Shown here one piece after another: positions 1 through 8,191 of a DNA stretch of 64,000 bases; the stretch's first letter is position 1, and each line of letters starts with the position of its first letter. Under the pieces are notes generated by a model that did no database searches, had not been told where the DNA came from, and was given only the letters and a program-made list of their open reading frames with translations. The stretch is from Thermococcus onnurineus NA1 (GTDB taxonomy: Archaea > Methanobacteriota_B > Thermococci > Thermococcales > Thermococcaceae). Where the stretch lies: positions 1,240,001-1,304,000 of the forward strand of contig NC_011529.1 in NCBI RefSeq assembly GCF_000018365.1, read 5' to 3'. The translations under genes were made by a program, and so were the position numbers.

Positions 1-7
1 GCTCCAT
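1..7 (-). CDS. Possible 5' end of a gene running off the window
   Basis: Read on the minus strand, a GGTGAT motif (12-17) lies four bases upstream of an ATG whose first base is position 7. This is the usual Thermococcus ribosome-binding-site and start arrangement. Only two codons are visible, so no product can be named and the call rests on the start signal alone. Confidence 0.3.
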
Positions 8-161
8 GGGTATCACCTTTTTTCTTCCTTACCTTACTTTATTTTATTTAGGGTGCTTTAGCTAAAAAGTTTTTGTGCTTTTTGGTGCTTCCATGTACTT
101 TTAAGTTCAGTCAATTCTGGAATTAGGTTTTTAAATCTACCTCCCGAGTAGTTATGGGCAT

Positions 162-239
162 GGGCCGGTGGCTTAGCCTGGATAGAGCGTCGGCCTCCGG
201 AGCCGAAGGTCGCGGGTTCGAATCCCGCCCGGCCCGCCA
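162..239 (+). tRNA. tRNA-Arg (CCG), CCA encoded
   Basis: The acceptor stem GGGCCGG pairs with CCGGCCC, the T arm contains GGTTCGAATCC, and the anticodon loop CTCCGGA gives anticodon CCG, which reads CGG arginine codons. The 3' CCA is encoded at 237-239. There is no intron. The 3' end faces the 3' end of tRNA-Val, and the gap between the two is filled by a repeat element. Confidence 0.95.
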
Positions 240-242
240 AAA

Positions 243-848
243 ACAAACTTCACCTTCGTGAAGTTTGATCAAGGTTCGTGGTTCTCTTGGAAATATCAAT
301 ATTGCAGTAAGGATTCCTTTTTTACAAGCCGTGTAGGAATTGAATTCTCCCATTAATGCCTCCCTCAAGGAGTTTCTTTCCTTGACGCCCTTTGGGCGCC
401 GTTAAAAGCAGACCCATATCAAAACCAGTTTGAAAGCGAAAGCACGGGGAGCGAAGCGCGTGAAAAGCACGTATGAACTTTGATGAAACTTTTCACCAGA
501 AAAGTTTTCTCCTGTGGGGCTTTGCCCCACTACGGGGGTTTGAGAGTACAGGAAGCTTTTGGAAAAAGCTTCACCAAAAGTTCGTAGCTCTCCACTTAGA
601 GGGTTGAAGTGAACTAGTTTCAAACTTCCAACGTCCTCCGTTAGGAGAGAACGCTCTAAGACCACCCTTTAAAAGGGGTTTACATTCTTTGACGCCCGGA
701 GGGCGTCTTCTTAAAAGTAGACTCCTCCAAGGAAGCCACCAACAGTGTTCTCACTGAAAACCGCAGTTTAACGCTGAAACTGCCAAAAGATTGGCCTCTT
801 TAAGAAAGAGCTACGAACTTGATCAAACTTCGCGCAGGCGAAGTTTGT
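243..848. repeat. Two tandem hairpin-ended, MITE-like repeat units between two tRNA genes
   Basis: Four copies of a 9-bp hairpin are present at 245-266, 486-507, 552-572 and 825-846. In the first and third the hairpin precedes a conserved flank ending like GTTCGTAGCTCT. In the second and fourth the flank is inverted and precedes the hairpin. This defines two units with inverted ends, about 243-509 and about 548-848. Each unit also carries, about 140 bases from its left end, a related internal hairpin (TTGACGCCC, three bases, then GGGCG) followed by TTAAAAG and AGAC (near 381-416 and 687-724). No convincing protein is encoded; the short ORFs lack start signals and family features. The units look like non-autonomous mobile or structured repeats. 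I do not recognise a named family. Confidence 0.7.
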
Positions 849-853
849 AGAAC

Positions 854-931
854 TGGTGGGCCCGCGGGGCTTTGAACCCCGGACCTCCGCCGTGTGAGGG
901 CGGCGTCATAACCAGGCTAGACCACGGGCCC
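854..931 (-). tRNA. tRNA-Val (CAC), CCA encoded
   Basis: On the minus strand the acceptor stem GGGCCCG pairs with CGGGCCC, the anticodon loop CTCACAC gives anticodon CAC (GUG valine codons), and the T arm reads GGGGTTCAAAGCCCC. The CCA end is encoded at 854-856. The gene converges with tRNA-Arg across the repeat element. Confidence 0.95.
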
Positions 932-973
932 GTCCCGGGAATAGTGGAAGGGAACGAAAATATAAAGCTTTCG

Positions 974-1768
974 CTAGACCTCGTCGAGTATCTTCCTCGG
1001 TGCACCGGCGAAGGTCACTAAGTATTCCGCCTCAACAATGTGCAGTCTCCCCGGAACGACCATAACGTGCGGCTGTCTGCCGAAGTCCTCGTTGAGCATG
1101 TCCCTAACGTAGCCAGCTTTGAGCGTCGGATTGAGCGAGCCCGCACGCGCAAGAACGACTACCAGCGTATCAGGCGTGAAAACACCTTCCCCCTTCATCT
1201 CCTCGACCTGGAGGAGAATCTCCATAGCCTCGTTAGCTGTCATGTAGCGATTCTGATCAGCCTTTATGTCAAGGAAGAGCATCGTGTGAAGCCCCCGCTC
1301 TTTGTTCTCTCTTATCACGTCGTAGTGACTCGTTGGAAACCAGTTTTTCTCTGGGTAAGCTACGGTTGCGCTCTTGCCGAACTTGTATACCTGAAGGCCG
1401 GTTATTGCTATGGCGGAATAGATGCTTGGCGCGTGGATGACGTAACTCTCGATTCCCATCTCCTTCGCCCTTATGCGGAGGTCGGAGTGAGTGGTTGCCA
1501 CCATAGGGTCACCCGCGGTTAGAAAGGCGACGTCCTTGCCCTTCGCCTCGCTAAGAACGATTCTCTCAAATTGGAGCTCGACCTCTTCCCTGCTGAGCCT
1601 CCTGATGGGCTTCCCTATGAGCTCCTCAATCTTATCAAGCGTCGTCCCGGCCAAAAGCGAGGTGTAGAACTCGGCAAAGACGAGGTCGCATTTTCTGGCC
1701 GTCTCCAGGCCCTTGAGCGTGATGTCTTTTTCGTCGTAGAGTCCCAACCCAATGAAGTATATCGCCAT
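974..1768 (-). CDS. dphB: Diphthine synthase (diphthamide biosynthesis methyltransferase)
   Basis: This 264-residue protein is a class III (tetrapyrrole-methylase fold) S-adenosylmethionine methyltransferase. It methylates the 3-amino-3-carboxypropyl histidine of elongation factor 2 during diphthamide synthesis. The N-terminus MAIYFIGLGLYDEKDITLKG is the family's opening strand and glycine loop, and the central FLTAGDPMVATTHSDLR is the GDP-type cofactor loop. I chose the ATG at 1768 rather than an upstream in-frame codon at 1819, because GGTGGGG lies just before it and the shorter protein matches the family length. A TATA-like CTTAAAAAC stands near 1800 on the minus strand. Confidence 0.93.
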   Translation of the reverse strand: MAIYFIGLGLYDEKDITLKGLETARKCDLVFAEFYTSLLAGTTLDKIEELIGKPIRRLSREEVELQFERIVLSEAKGKDVAFLTAGDPMVATTHSDLRIRAKEMGIESYVIHAPSIYSAIAITGLQVYKFGKSATVAYPEKNWFPTSHYDVIRENKERGLHTMLFLDIKADQNRYMTANEAMEILLQVEEMKGEGVFTPDTLVVVLARAGSLNPTLKAGYVRDMLNEDFGRQPHVMVVPGRLHIVEAEYLVTFAGAPRKILDEV

Positions 1769-2125
1769 TTTCCCCACCGACCGAGCGTAGGAGGGGGGGT
1801 TTTTAAGCTTGACCGCCAATGTGGGAAACTCTGAAACTTCATTTAATCTCTCAATTACTGATTAAACCTGGATCCAACTTAAAATGACCCTTTTAACGCG
1901 AGTTCACTTTGTTTTGGATGTCCACACGACGTCAGGTTGGAGAGAACTCGCATAAATATTACTGTTCGGTGAATGAACCCATCAACAAGCAAGCCAAATA
2001 AGAAGAATGAACTGTAAAACTGCAATCTTGGAAGTTAATTACTTTTGATCAACCTTTTCTCAAGAGAAGTTTGCCTGTTAGGCAATTGCCGAAAGGTTTA
2101 TAATGATTGACGAATATCATCCACT
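1769..2125. promoter_or_regulatory. Divergent promoter region between dphB and an HTH regulator gene
   Basis: No gene is seen in these 357 bases. For the rightward gene a BRE/TATA-like GAAAGGTTTATAATG (2091-2105) lies about 25 bases before its ATG, which predicts a leaderless or nearly leaderless transcript. Just upstream is the palindrome TTGCCTGTTAGGCAA (2071-2085) overlapping a second one, GGCAATTGCC (2081-2090); these are good candidates for an operator. A weak copy of the hairpin motif seen between the tRNA genes occupies 2041-2073. GCGAGTTC (near 1898) and GAACTCGC (near 1943) form a further short inverted pair. Confidence 0.5.
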
Positions 2126-2857
2126 ATGCTTGAAAAGGAGAAAGAAGCTCTTGCCAAGAGGATAGCCGGAGAAATAACCCTCTCCTCCGACCCCGGAAAG
2201 ACCATGCGCAAATGGAGGGAGATATTCGGCATAAGTCAGACGGAGCTCGCCGAATACCTTGGCGTCTCTTCTTCTGTCATAAGCGACTACGAGGGTGGGA
2301 GAAGAAAGAGCCCCGGTGCTTCAACCATCAGGAAGTTCGTTGAGGCTCTCCTGGAGATAGACGAGCGGAGAGGAGGAAACGTCATAAAAGCCTTTAGCAA
2401 GACCATTGGAAGTGAGCTTCCGACCAGCGCTATCCTTGATATAAGGGAGTTCGCACTGCCCATCACAATCAAAGATCTCGTTGGAGCCGTCAAGGGTGAA
2501 GTTGTTGCAAACATGCACCTTCTGGATAGAAGGATATACGGATATACAGTCGTTGACAGTATAAAGGCGATCCTTGAGATGTCGGCGGAAGAGTTCCTCA
2601 AGCTCTACGGCTGGACGACTGAGAGGGCGCTAATATTCACCAAGGTAACGACCGGAAGGAGTCCAATGATAGCCGTCCGCGTTCAGGGGCTCAAGCCGGC
2701 AGTAGTCGTCCTTCACGGCATCAAGAAGCTCGATGAGCTTGCGGTAAAACTGGCCGAGCGCGAGAGGGTCCCACTGGTGATTTCCCACGCGGGAAGTGAG
2801 GCAGAACTTATAACGGGGCTGAGAAGACTTGTAGAAAAGACAGAGATGGAGCTCTAA
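2126..2857 (+). CDS. Archaeal transcriptional regulator with N-terminal Xre-type HTH domain
   Basis: This 243-residue protein has a clear helix-turn-helix at about residues 30-65 (WREIFGISQTELAEYLGVSS, then VISDYEGGRRKSPG), typical of Xre/Cro-like repressors. The remaining 170 residues form an alpha/beta domain of the archaeal predicted-regulator group I know as COG1709; its ligand is unknown to me. No ribosome binding site precedes the ATG and the TATA box is about 25 bases upstream, so the mRNA is probably leaderless. A palindrome overlapping the promoter upstream suggests autoregulation. It is convergent with the phosphopantothenate synthetase gene. Confidence 0.8.
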   Translation: MLEKEKEALAKRIAGEITLSSDPGKTMRKWREIFGISQTELAEYLGVSSSVISDYEGGRRKSPGASTIRKFVEALLEIDERRGGNVIKAFSKTIGSELPTSAILDIREFALPITIKDLVGAVKGEVVANMHLLDRRIYGYTVVDSIKAILEMSAEEFLKLYGWTTERALIFTKVTTGRSPMIAVRVQGLKPAVVVLHGIKKLDELAVKLAERERVPLVISHAGSEAELITGLRRLVEKTEMEL

Positions 2858-2867
2858 TGGGCAAACT

Positions 2868-3653
2868 CTAATCGAGCTGCTTCTTCCGCCATATCCCACC
2901 TTCCGCGAGCTTAGTTAGTCTGTCCCTTATGTGGAGAAGTACGTCGTTCAGCGTTTTTCCATTGTCATACTCCTCGATAATTCTGATGAGCTCCCCCCTG
3001 CTGTAGTCCTTCATTTCACGAGCGAGCTCTGTCATCCTCGGATAAGCCCTGACGATGTTGTCTACGATGGTTATATCTGCCATCCTCGCTGAACGAGATA
3101 ATGGGTTCAAATCAATGGTTATCACAAATTTGCCCATCCTAACGAGGGCCTCGGTCCTGTCACCGTCCTCCAGAGGAACGACTACCACGTCGGCCTTCCA
3201 GATGCCATTCTCATCGACTTTTCCGCGCTCGTGCTCTAGGCCGGGAATCCTCTTTGTTGGGTTTATACCGAGGAGCTCTATCTCGGGATCGTATTTGCGG
3301 AGTTCTTCTGCTATCGCTTTAACACGATCCTCCGTGCGATAGAAGAGGTTTATCTCGAGTTTGGCATTGAGTGCTCTGGCGAGCTCTATTGTCTCCTTCG
3401 GCACCAAAGCGGCAACGTTGCCGTTCACAGAGACAACGGGATTCTCCGCAAGGAGGAGCTTCGCGACCGCTGCTCTCATGGCCCTCTCAGCAGGTTCTAT
3501 CGTCCTTTCGCCGATGAGATAGTCGAAGGCCTCTCCCCTACCGTGGGCGATCAAGCCGGCCTTCGCCGTCATTCCCTTCTCCATTCCCTCGATGATCTTC
3601 TCTCTATAGTAGAGGCTCCAGTAGCGTGGATGGCTCTTGGGTATTTTCACCAT
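2868..3653 (-). CDS. 4-phosphopantoate--beta-alanine ligase (phosphopantothenate synthetase)
   Basis: This 261-residue protein belongs to the archaeal phosphopantothenate synthetase family (COG1701), which joins 4-phosphopantoate to beta-alanine with ATP. In archaeal CoA synthesis this replaces the bacterial pantothenate synthetase and kinase order. The N-terminus IPKSHPRYWSLYYREKIIEG, the segment GLIAHGRGEAFDYLIGE and the central NGNVAALVP are characteristic of the family, and the length is usual. AGGTGATGT lies upstream of the ATG at 3653. The gene is monocistronic and divergent from sudBA. Confidence 0.92.
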   Translation of the reverse strand: MVKIPKSHPRYWSLYYREKIIEGMEKGMTAKAGLIAHGRGEAFDYLIGERTIEPAERAMRAAVAKLLLAENPVVSVNGNVAALVPKETIELARALNAKLEINLFYRTEDRVKAIAEELRKYDPEIELLGINPTKRIPGLEHERGKVDENGIWKADVVVVPLEDGDRTEALVRMGKFVITIDLNPLSRSARMADITIVDNIVRAYPRMTELAREMKDYSRGELIRIIEEYDNGKTLNDVLLHIRDRLTKLAEGGIWRKKQLD

Positions 3654-3766
3654 TTACATCACCTTGTATTGGTTTGGCATGATATGATAAAAAGCCTTCC
3701 CAGCAGGATTTATCCTTTTAGCCGTCCCTAATAAAGCCTGCAGAGAACTTTTTGGGGTGGCTCGGG

Positions 3767-3823
3767 GTTCTGAACCTTTGGTTTAAAAAAGGAATATAAA
3801 CCTTAGGTTCAAAACCTTAGGTG
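3767..3823 (+). promoter_or_regulatory. sudBA promoter with two SurR-like sites
   Basis: A TATA element GGAATATAAACC (3791-3802) sits between two GTT-N3-AAC motifs. The upstream one, GTTCTGAACCTTTGGTT (3767-3783), fits the full SurR consensus GTT-N3-AAC-N5-GTT. The downstream one, GTTCAAAACCTTAGGTG (3807-3823), fits except for the last base. SurR is the redox-sensitive regulator of sulfur and hydrogen metabolism in Thermococcales. A site upstream of BRE/TATA usually goes with activation and one over the start region with repression. Confidence 0.65.
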
Positions 3824-3857
3824 AACAAATTTGAACACATGCTCAAGGTGGTGCATT

Positions 3858-4706
3858 ATGGGATATAAGATAACAAAAAAGGAGAACCTGAGCGCCATAG
3901 ACTTCTTCATGGAGGTCGAGGCACCTCACATAGCTCGCTCCTGGAAGGTGGGCCAGTTTGTGGTTTTGATCCCCGATGAGAAGGGCGAAAGAGTCCCGAT
4001 GTCTGTCTATTATGCTGATGACGGAAGGATAGGTATGTTTCTCAGGCGCCATGGAATCACAACCTTCAAGCTCTGGTATGAGTTTGACGTTGGAGACGAG
4101 ATTCTCAGTATAACAGGCCCTCTTGGAAAGCCGATTGACGTCAAGTACTACGGCAACGTTGTCTTTGTCTCGGATGCCGTCTGTGCACAGGCCGAGAGCT
4201 ACGCAACGCTCAAGGCAATGAAAGAAGTTGGAAACTACACTATAGCGATTCAGACCTTTGAGAACGCCGCAAACGTTTATCCAGAGAAGTACCTAGCAAA
4301 ACCGGTGGCAGACGAGCACTACCTCACAACGGAGGATGGGAGCGTTGGCATAAAGGGCCACTACCTTGATGTCCTCAAGGAACTCATCGAGAAGGACAAG
4401 GTGGATATAGTCTTCGGCGGTGGAAAGCTCGGCTCCCTCAAAAAACTCGCTGAGCTAACAAGGCCCTACGGAATCCCCACGATAGTCACGGTCAGGCAGA
4501 TAATGGTTGACGGAACAGGAATGTGTGGTTCGTGTAGGGTTCTTTACGACGGTGAGATAAAGTTCGCCTGCAGGGACGGGCCGATGATGGATGCTCACAA
4601 AATAGACTGGGACGATGCCATAAAGAGGAACGCCCGCTTTGCTGAGCAGGAGAAAATTGCAAGAGAGAGATACCTTGCCAAGCTGAGGGAGAAGGGGGTG
4701 ATCTGA
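3858..4706 (+). CDS. sudB: Sulfide dehydrogenase / NADH-dependent ferredoxin:NADP+ oxidoreductase small subunit
   Basis: This 282-residue FAD and [2Fe-2S] subunit belongs to the NfnA/SudB family. With the large subunit it couples NADH and ferredoxin oxidation to NADP+ reduction by electron bifurcation in the cytoplasm. The N-terminal half is a ferredoxin-reductase FAD domain (VGQFVVLIPDEKGERVPMSV) followed by a nucleotide-binding domain. The C-terminal MCGSCRVLYDGEIKFACRDG supplies the cysteines for the [2Fe-2S] cluster. I chose the ATG at 3858 because AAGGTGGTG precedes it; an in-frame codon at 3831 would add nine unlikely residues. It is followed immediately by sudA and sits behind SurR-like sites. 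Confidence 0.92.
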   Translation: MGYKITKKENLSAIDFFMEVEAPHIARSWKVGQFVVLIPDEKGERVPMSVYYADDGRIGMFLRRHGITTFKLWYEFDVGDEILSITGPLGKPIDVKYYGNVVFVSDAVCAQAESYATLKAMKEVGNYTIAIQTFENAANVYPEKYLAKPVADEHYLTTEDGSVGIKGHYLDVLKELIEKDKVDIVFGGGKLGSLKKLAELTRPYGIPTIVTVRQIMVDGTGMCGSCRVLYDGEIKFACRDGPMMDAHKIDWDDAIKRNARFAEQEKIARERYLAKLREKGVI

Positions 4707-6155
<1,449 letters not shown>

Positions 6156-6170
6156 TACCTCTTTTCTTCT

Positions 6171-6635
6171 CTACCATTGCCTTTTCCTGTCACCGAAGAA
6201 GAACTTCATGAAGCCTGAGAAATCCTCGCCTCGAAAGGCCGCGTAGAGGCTCTGCGTTTCCTCCGGGGAGAGCCATTCAATCCTCTCTGGAATGCCTTCC
6301 TCAAAGAGGTATAGAATCTCGTCGCCCTTTCTGGCCACATCGAGAGTGTAGATCTTCTTTCCCTGCTCCTGGGCGATTTTTATCTCCCTGACAACGAGGG
6401 AGGTGAACTTGCCCACTATGGCTATAGCCACAAATACCTCCGCGTCCTTTATCATGTGATCTGTGCTCTTGAGTCCATAGTCTGAAGGAACTATGAAGTT
6501 GTTCGAGCCGAGCTTCTCCTCAAGTAGCTCAAGGATGACCTTCTCTGTGTGGGTGTGGTAAAGTATCGTGGGTTCGCTCAGGTAAACGAGCGGCCCGTAT
6601 TTCTCCTTTTTCTTTCGTCTCAAAAATCCAAACAT
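6171..6635 (-). CDS. Conserved hypothetical protein
   Basis: This 154-residue soluble protein begins with a basic stretch (MFGFLRRKKKEKYG). It has an alternating strand-helix pattern in the middle (VFVAIAIVGKFTSLVVREIKIA) and ends FMKFFFGDRKRQW. I do not recognise the family; the pattern could be a small Rossmann-like or TIR-like fold, but no catalytic motif is visible. Its ribosome binding site GGTGG is also the 3' half of the terminal stem of the sRNA just upstream, so both probably come from one transcript. It is convergent with sudA. Confidence 0.7.
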   Translation of the reverse strand: MFGFLRRKKKEKYGPLVYLSEPTILYHTHTEKVILELLEEKLGSNNFIVPSDYGLKSTDHMIKDAEVFVAIAIVGKFTSLVVREIKIAQEQGKKIYTLDVARKGDEILYLFEEGIPERIEWLSPEETQSLYAAFRGEDFSGFMKFFFGDRKRQW

Positions 6636-6639
6636 GAGA

Positions 6640-6703
6640 CCACCTCAGGTGGGGATAATGTCCTCATCGTCTCCTCGGGAGGGATGACACTCATCACTGG
6701 TGG
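6640..6703 (-). ncRNA. C/D box sRNA guiding 2'-O-methylation of 23S rRNA
   Basis: On the minus strand the order is: stem CCACC, C box GTGATGA, guide GTGTCATCCCTC, D'-like CCGA, C' box ACGATGA, guide GGACATTATCCCCAC, D box CTGA, stem GGTGG. The boxes, spacing and terminal stem fit archaeal C/D sRNAs. The D' guide matches 10 bases of the 23S antisense text (35334-35343) and the D guide 9 bases (35313-35321). By the N+5 rule the targets are G residues at plus-strand positions 35340 and 35318. A TATA-like TTTTTAAAC lies upstream near 6738. Confidence 0.85.
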
Positions 6704-6840
6704 CGTGCACACCTCAGTGCAATGCTACACACAGGTGTTTAAAAACTTTGCGCTCCAGGCGAAAAAGGAGGCAGGATAGGGTAGTTCGCTGAACTAACTT
6801 TTAAAAATTCCAAAGTGGCAAATGGAGATGAGGGCACGTG

Positions 6841-7944
6841 ATGTATGTACAAGGTGCCCGGGGTCTTAGGGAAAAAGTGTTGGGAAATGGTGTTGGAACT
6901 TGGAGGAACGTCAGGGAGCATAAGAGGAGCATCAGAGTGACATGGGATATGGCAGATGATTTCTTGCGCGAATATAGAGAGAAGTACGAGGCTGGTGTCA
7001 TAGCATACAGCACCTACCGCAATGTCAGTTTTGCAATAACAAGGTTCTTTGAGTTCCTGGTCGAGGTTGTGGGCGTTCAGGAAGTTTATGAGATTGACAG
7101 GGACATACTGCAACACTTCTTTATCTGGGCGGCGAAGAAGGGATACAAGAGAAGGACACTCGAGAAACTGATAACATATGTTGGTAAGTTAATTAGAAGA
7201 ATAGAGATGCTACAACTGACATTTCTCGGGTTTGAGTTCAATTATAGAGCAGTACTTGGTGGCAAGGGAATCAAAAGATTCGACTCGGACGATTTGGACT
7301 GGGATGCCCCGGACGCAGAAGATATACAACATACCCTCGATGAACTACACCACCGCTATGAGCGAGGGGAGCTCTCCGAACTAGTCTATGACAGACTGAG
7401 ATTAATAGTCCTTCTTGGGGCATACACTGGCGCAAGAGGCACAGAGATGTCCAGGATCAAGGTTAAACACATCTTTTTCGAGGAGGGGCTACTACAGCTC
7501 TTCAGGGACAAAATCGAGAACGAGTACGAGAAAATGACTTTAGTCCCAATACACCCTGTGTTGTCTAGATACCTGAAGTATTACATCGGAAAGTACGGAC
7601 TATCCCGGGGCGATCTATTGTTCGGGAGTAGCGTCAAAACAGGCGGAATAGACATAGACAAGTATCTGTATCGTTACGGGATTTCAAAAATGCTCAGACT
7701 GCGTGATATGCGCAAGTTCTTCGCGAACACCCTAATCGAGTCGGGGGCAGTACTGAGTTTCGAGTACCTAATGGGGCACTCGGTGCGTAACAACATCAAA
7801 ACTATCAGTTTTGTCCACTATATCGCGAGAGCAAAACTCATTCCAATTGTTCGTCAAGAATACTTTACCGCCTTCGCTAACATAAACTTCGACCCCCATC
7901 TTGACACAGGATTGGACACCAGTGGACAGGAAGGTGCATCCTGA
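6841..7944 (+). CDS. Tyrosine recombinase / integrase of the element
   Basis: This 367-residue protein has an N-terminal SAM-like DNA-binding domain (about 35-135) and a C-terminal catalytic domain. The visible tyrosine-recombinase signature is an arginine in LGAYTGARGTEMSRIKVKHI, a second arginine in RLRDMRKFFANTLIESG, then MGHS and a tyrosine in FVHYIARAK. The second box reads D-M-R where the family usually has H-x-x-R. The ATG at 6841 is chosen; the GTG just before it is also possible. GATGAGG serves as a weak ribosome binding site and CTTTTAAAAATT (6797-6808) as TATA. The gene appears intact, unlike the split integrases of SSV-type integrated elements. Confidence 0.88.
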   Translation: MYVQGARGLREKVLGNGVGTWRNVREHKRSIRVTWDMADDFLREYREKYEAGVIAYSTYRNVSFAITRFFEFLVEVVGVQEVYEIDRDILQHFFIWAAKKGYKRRTLEKLITYVGKLIRRIEMLQLTFLGFEFNYRAVLGGKGIKRFDSDDLDWDAPDAEDIQHTLDELHHRYERGELSELVYDRLRLIVLLGAYTGARGTEMSRIKVKHIFFEEGLLQLFRDKIENEYEKMTLVPIHPVLSRYLKYYIGKYGLSRGDLLFGSSVKTGGIDIDKYLYRYGISKMLRLRDMRKFFANTLIESGAVLSFEYLMGHSVRNNIKTISFVHYIARAKLIPIVRQEYFTAFANINFDPHLDTGLDTSGQEGAS

Positions 7945-8005
7945 TGGTTCTTTTCTCTTTACTGAGTTTAAACCTTCAAAACTATGTATTGTAGTGGTGA
8001 AGTCA

Positions 8006-8185
8006 ATGACCGGTACGAAGTCAAACTTCATCGTGAGAAAACTGAATGTGAGGAAGGACCGCCGTGCAGTGCTGTACCTTCCGCTCGACTACATCATCAG
8101 CGACTGGGTTGTCGTGCGGCGCGAGGGTGAGAAGATTGTGATCGAGCCCATAAAAATTACAGGAAAAAACAGCGAAGAGAGGTGA
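8006..8185 (+). CDS. AbrB/SpoVT-like small DNA-binding protein
   Basis: This 59-residue protein fits the swapped-hairpin AbrB pattern: NFIVRKLNVRKDRRAVLYLP, then a DWVVVRREGEKIVIEPIK hairpin. Such proteins dimerise and bind DNA, often as repressors in archaeal plasmids. The ATG at 8006 follows GTGGTGA with good spacing. The longer reading back to 7901 overlaps the integrase gene and adds unrelated residues. The gene lies between the integrase and the primase-like gene, and its stop is only a few bases before the next start, so it probably belongs to the same transcript as the replication genes. Confidence 0.75.
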   Translation: MTGTKSNFIVRKLNVRKDRRAVLYLPLDYIISDWVVVRREGEKIVIEPIKITGKNSEER

Positions 8186-8191
8186 TGGCGC

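Noticed and set aside
162-239. tRNA-Arg as attachment site of the integrated element
   Set aside because: The element starts more than 6 kb away and no copy of a tRNA 3' end was seen at its right boundary.
402-665. 87-codon minus-strand ORF between the tRNA genes
   Set aside because: It crosses hairpins of both repeat units and has no ribosome binding site or family features.
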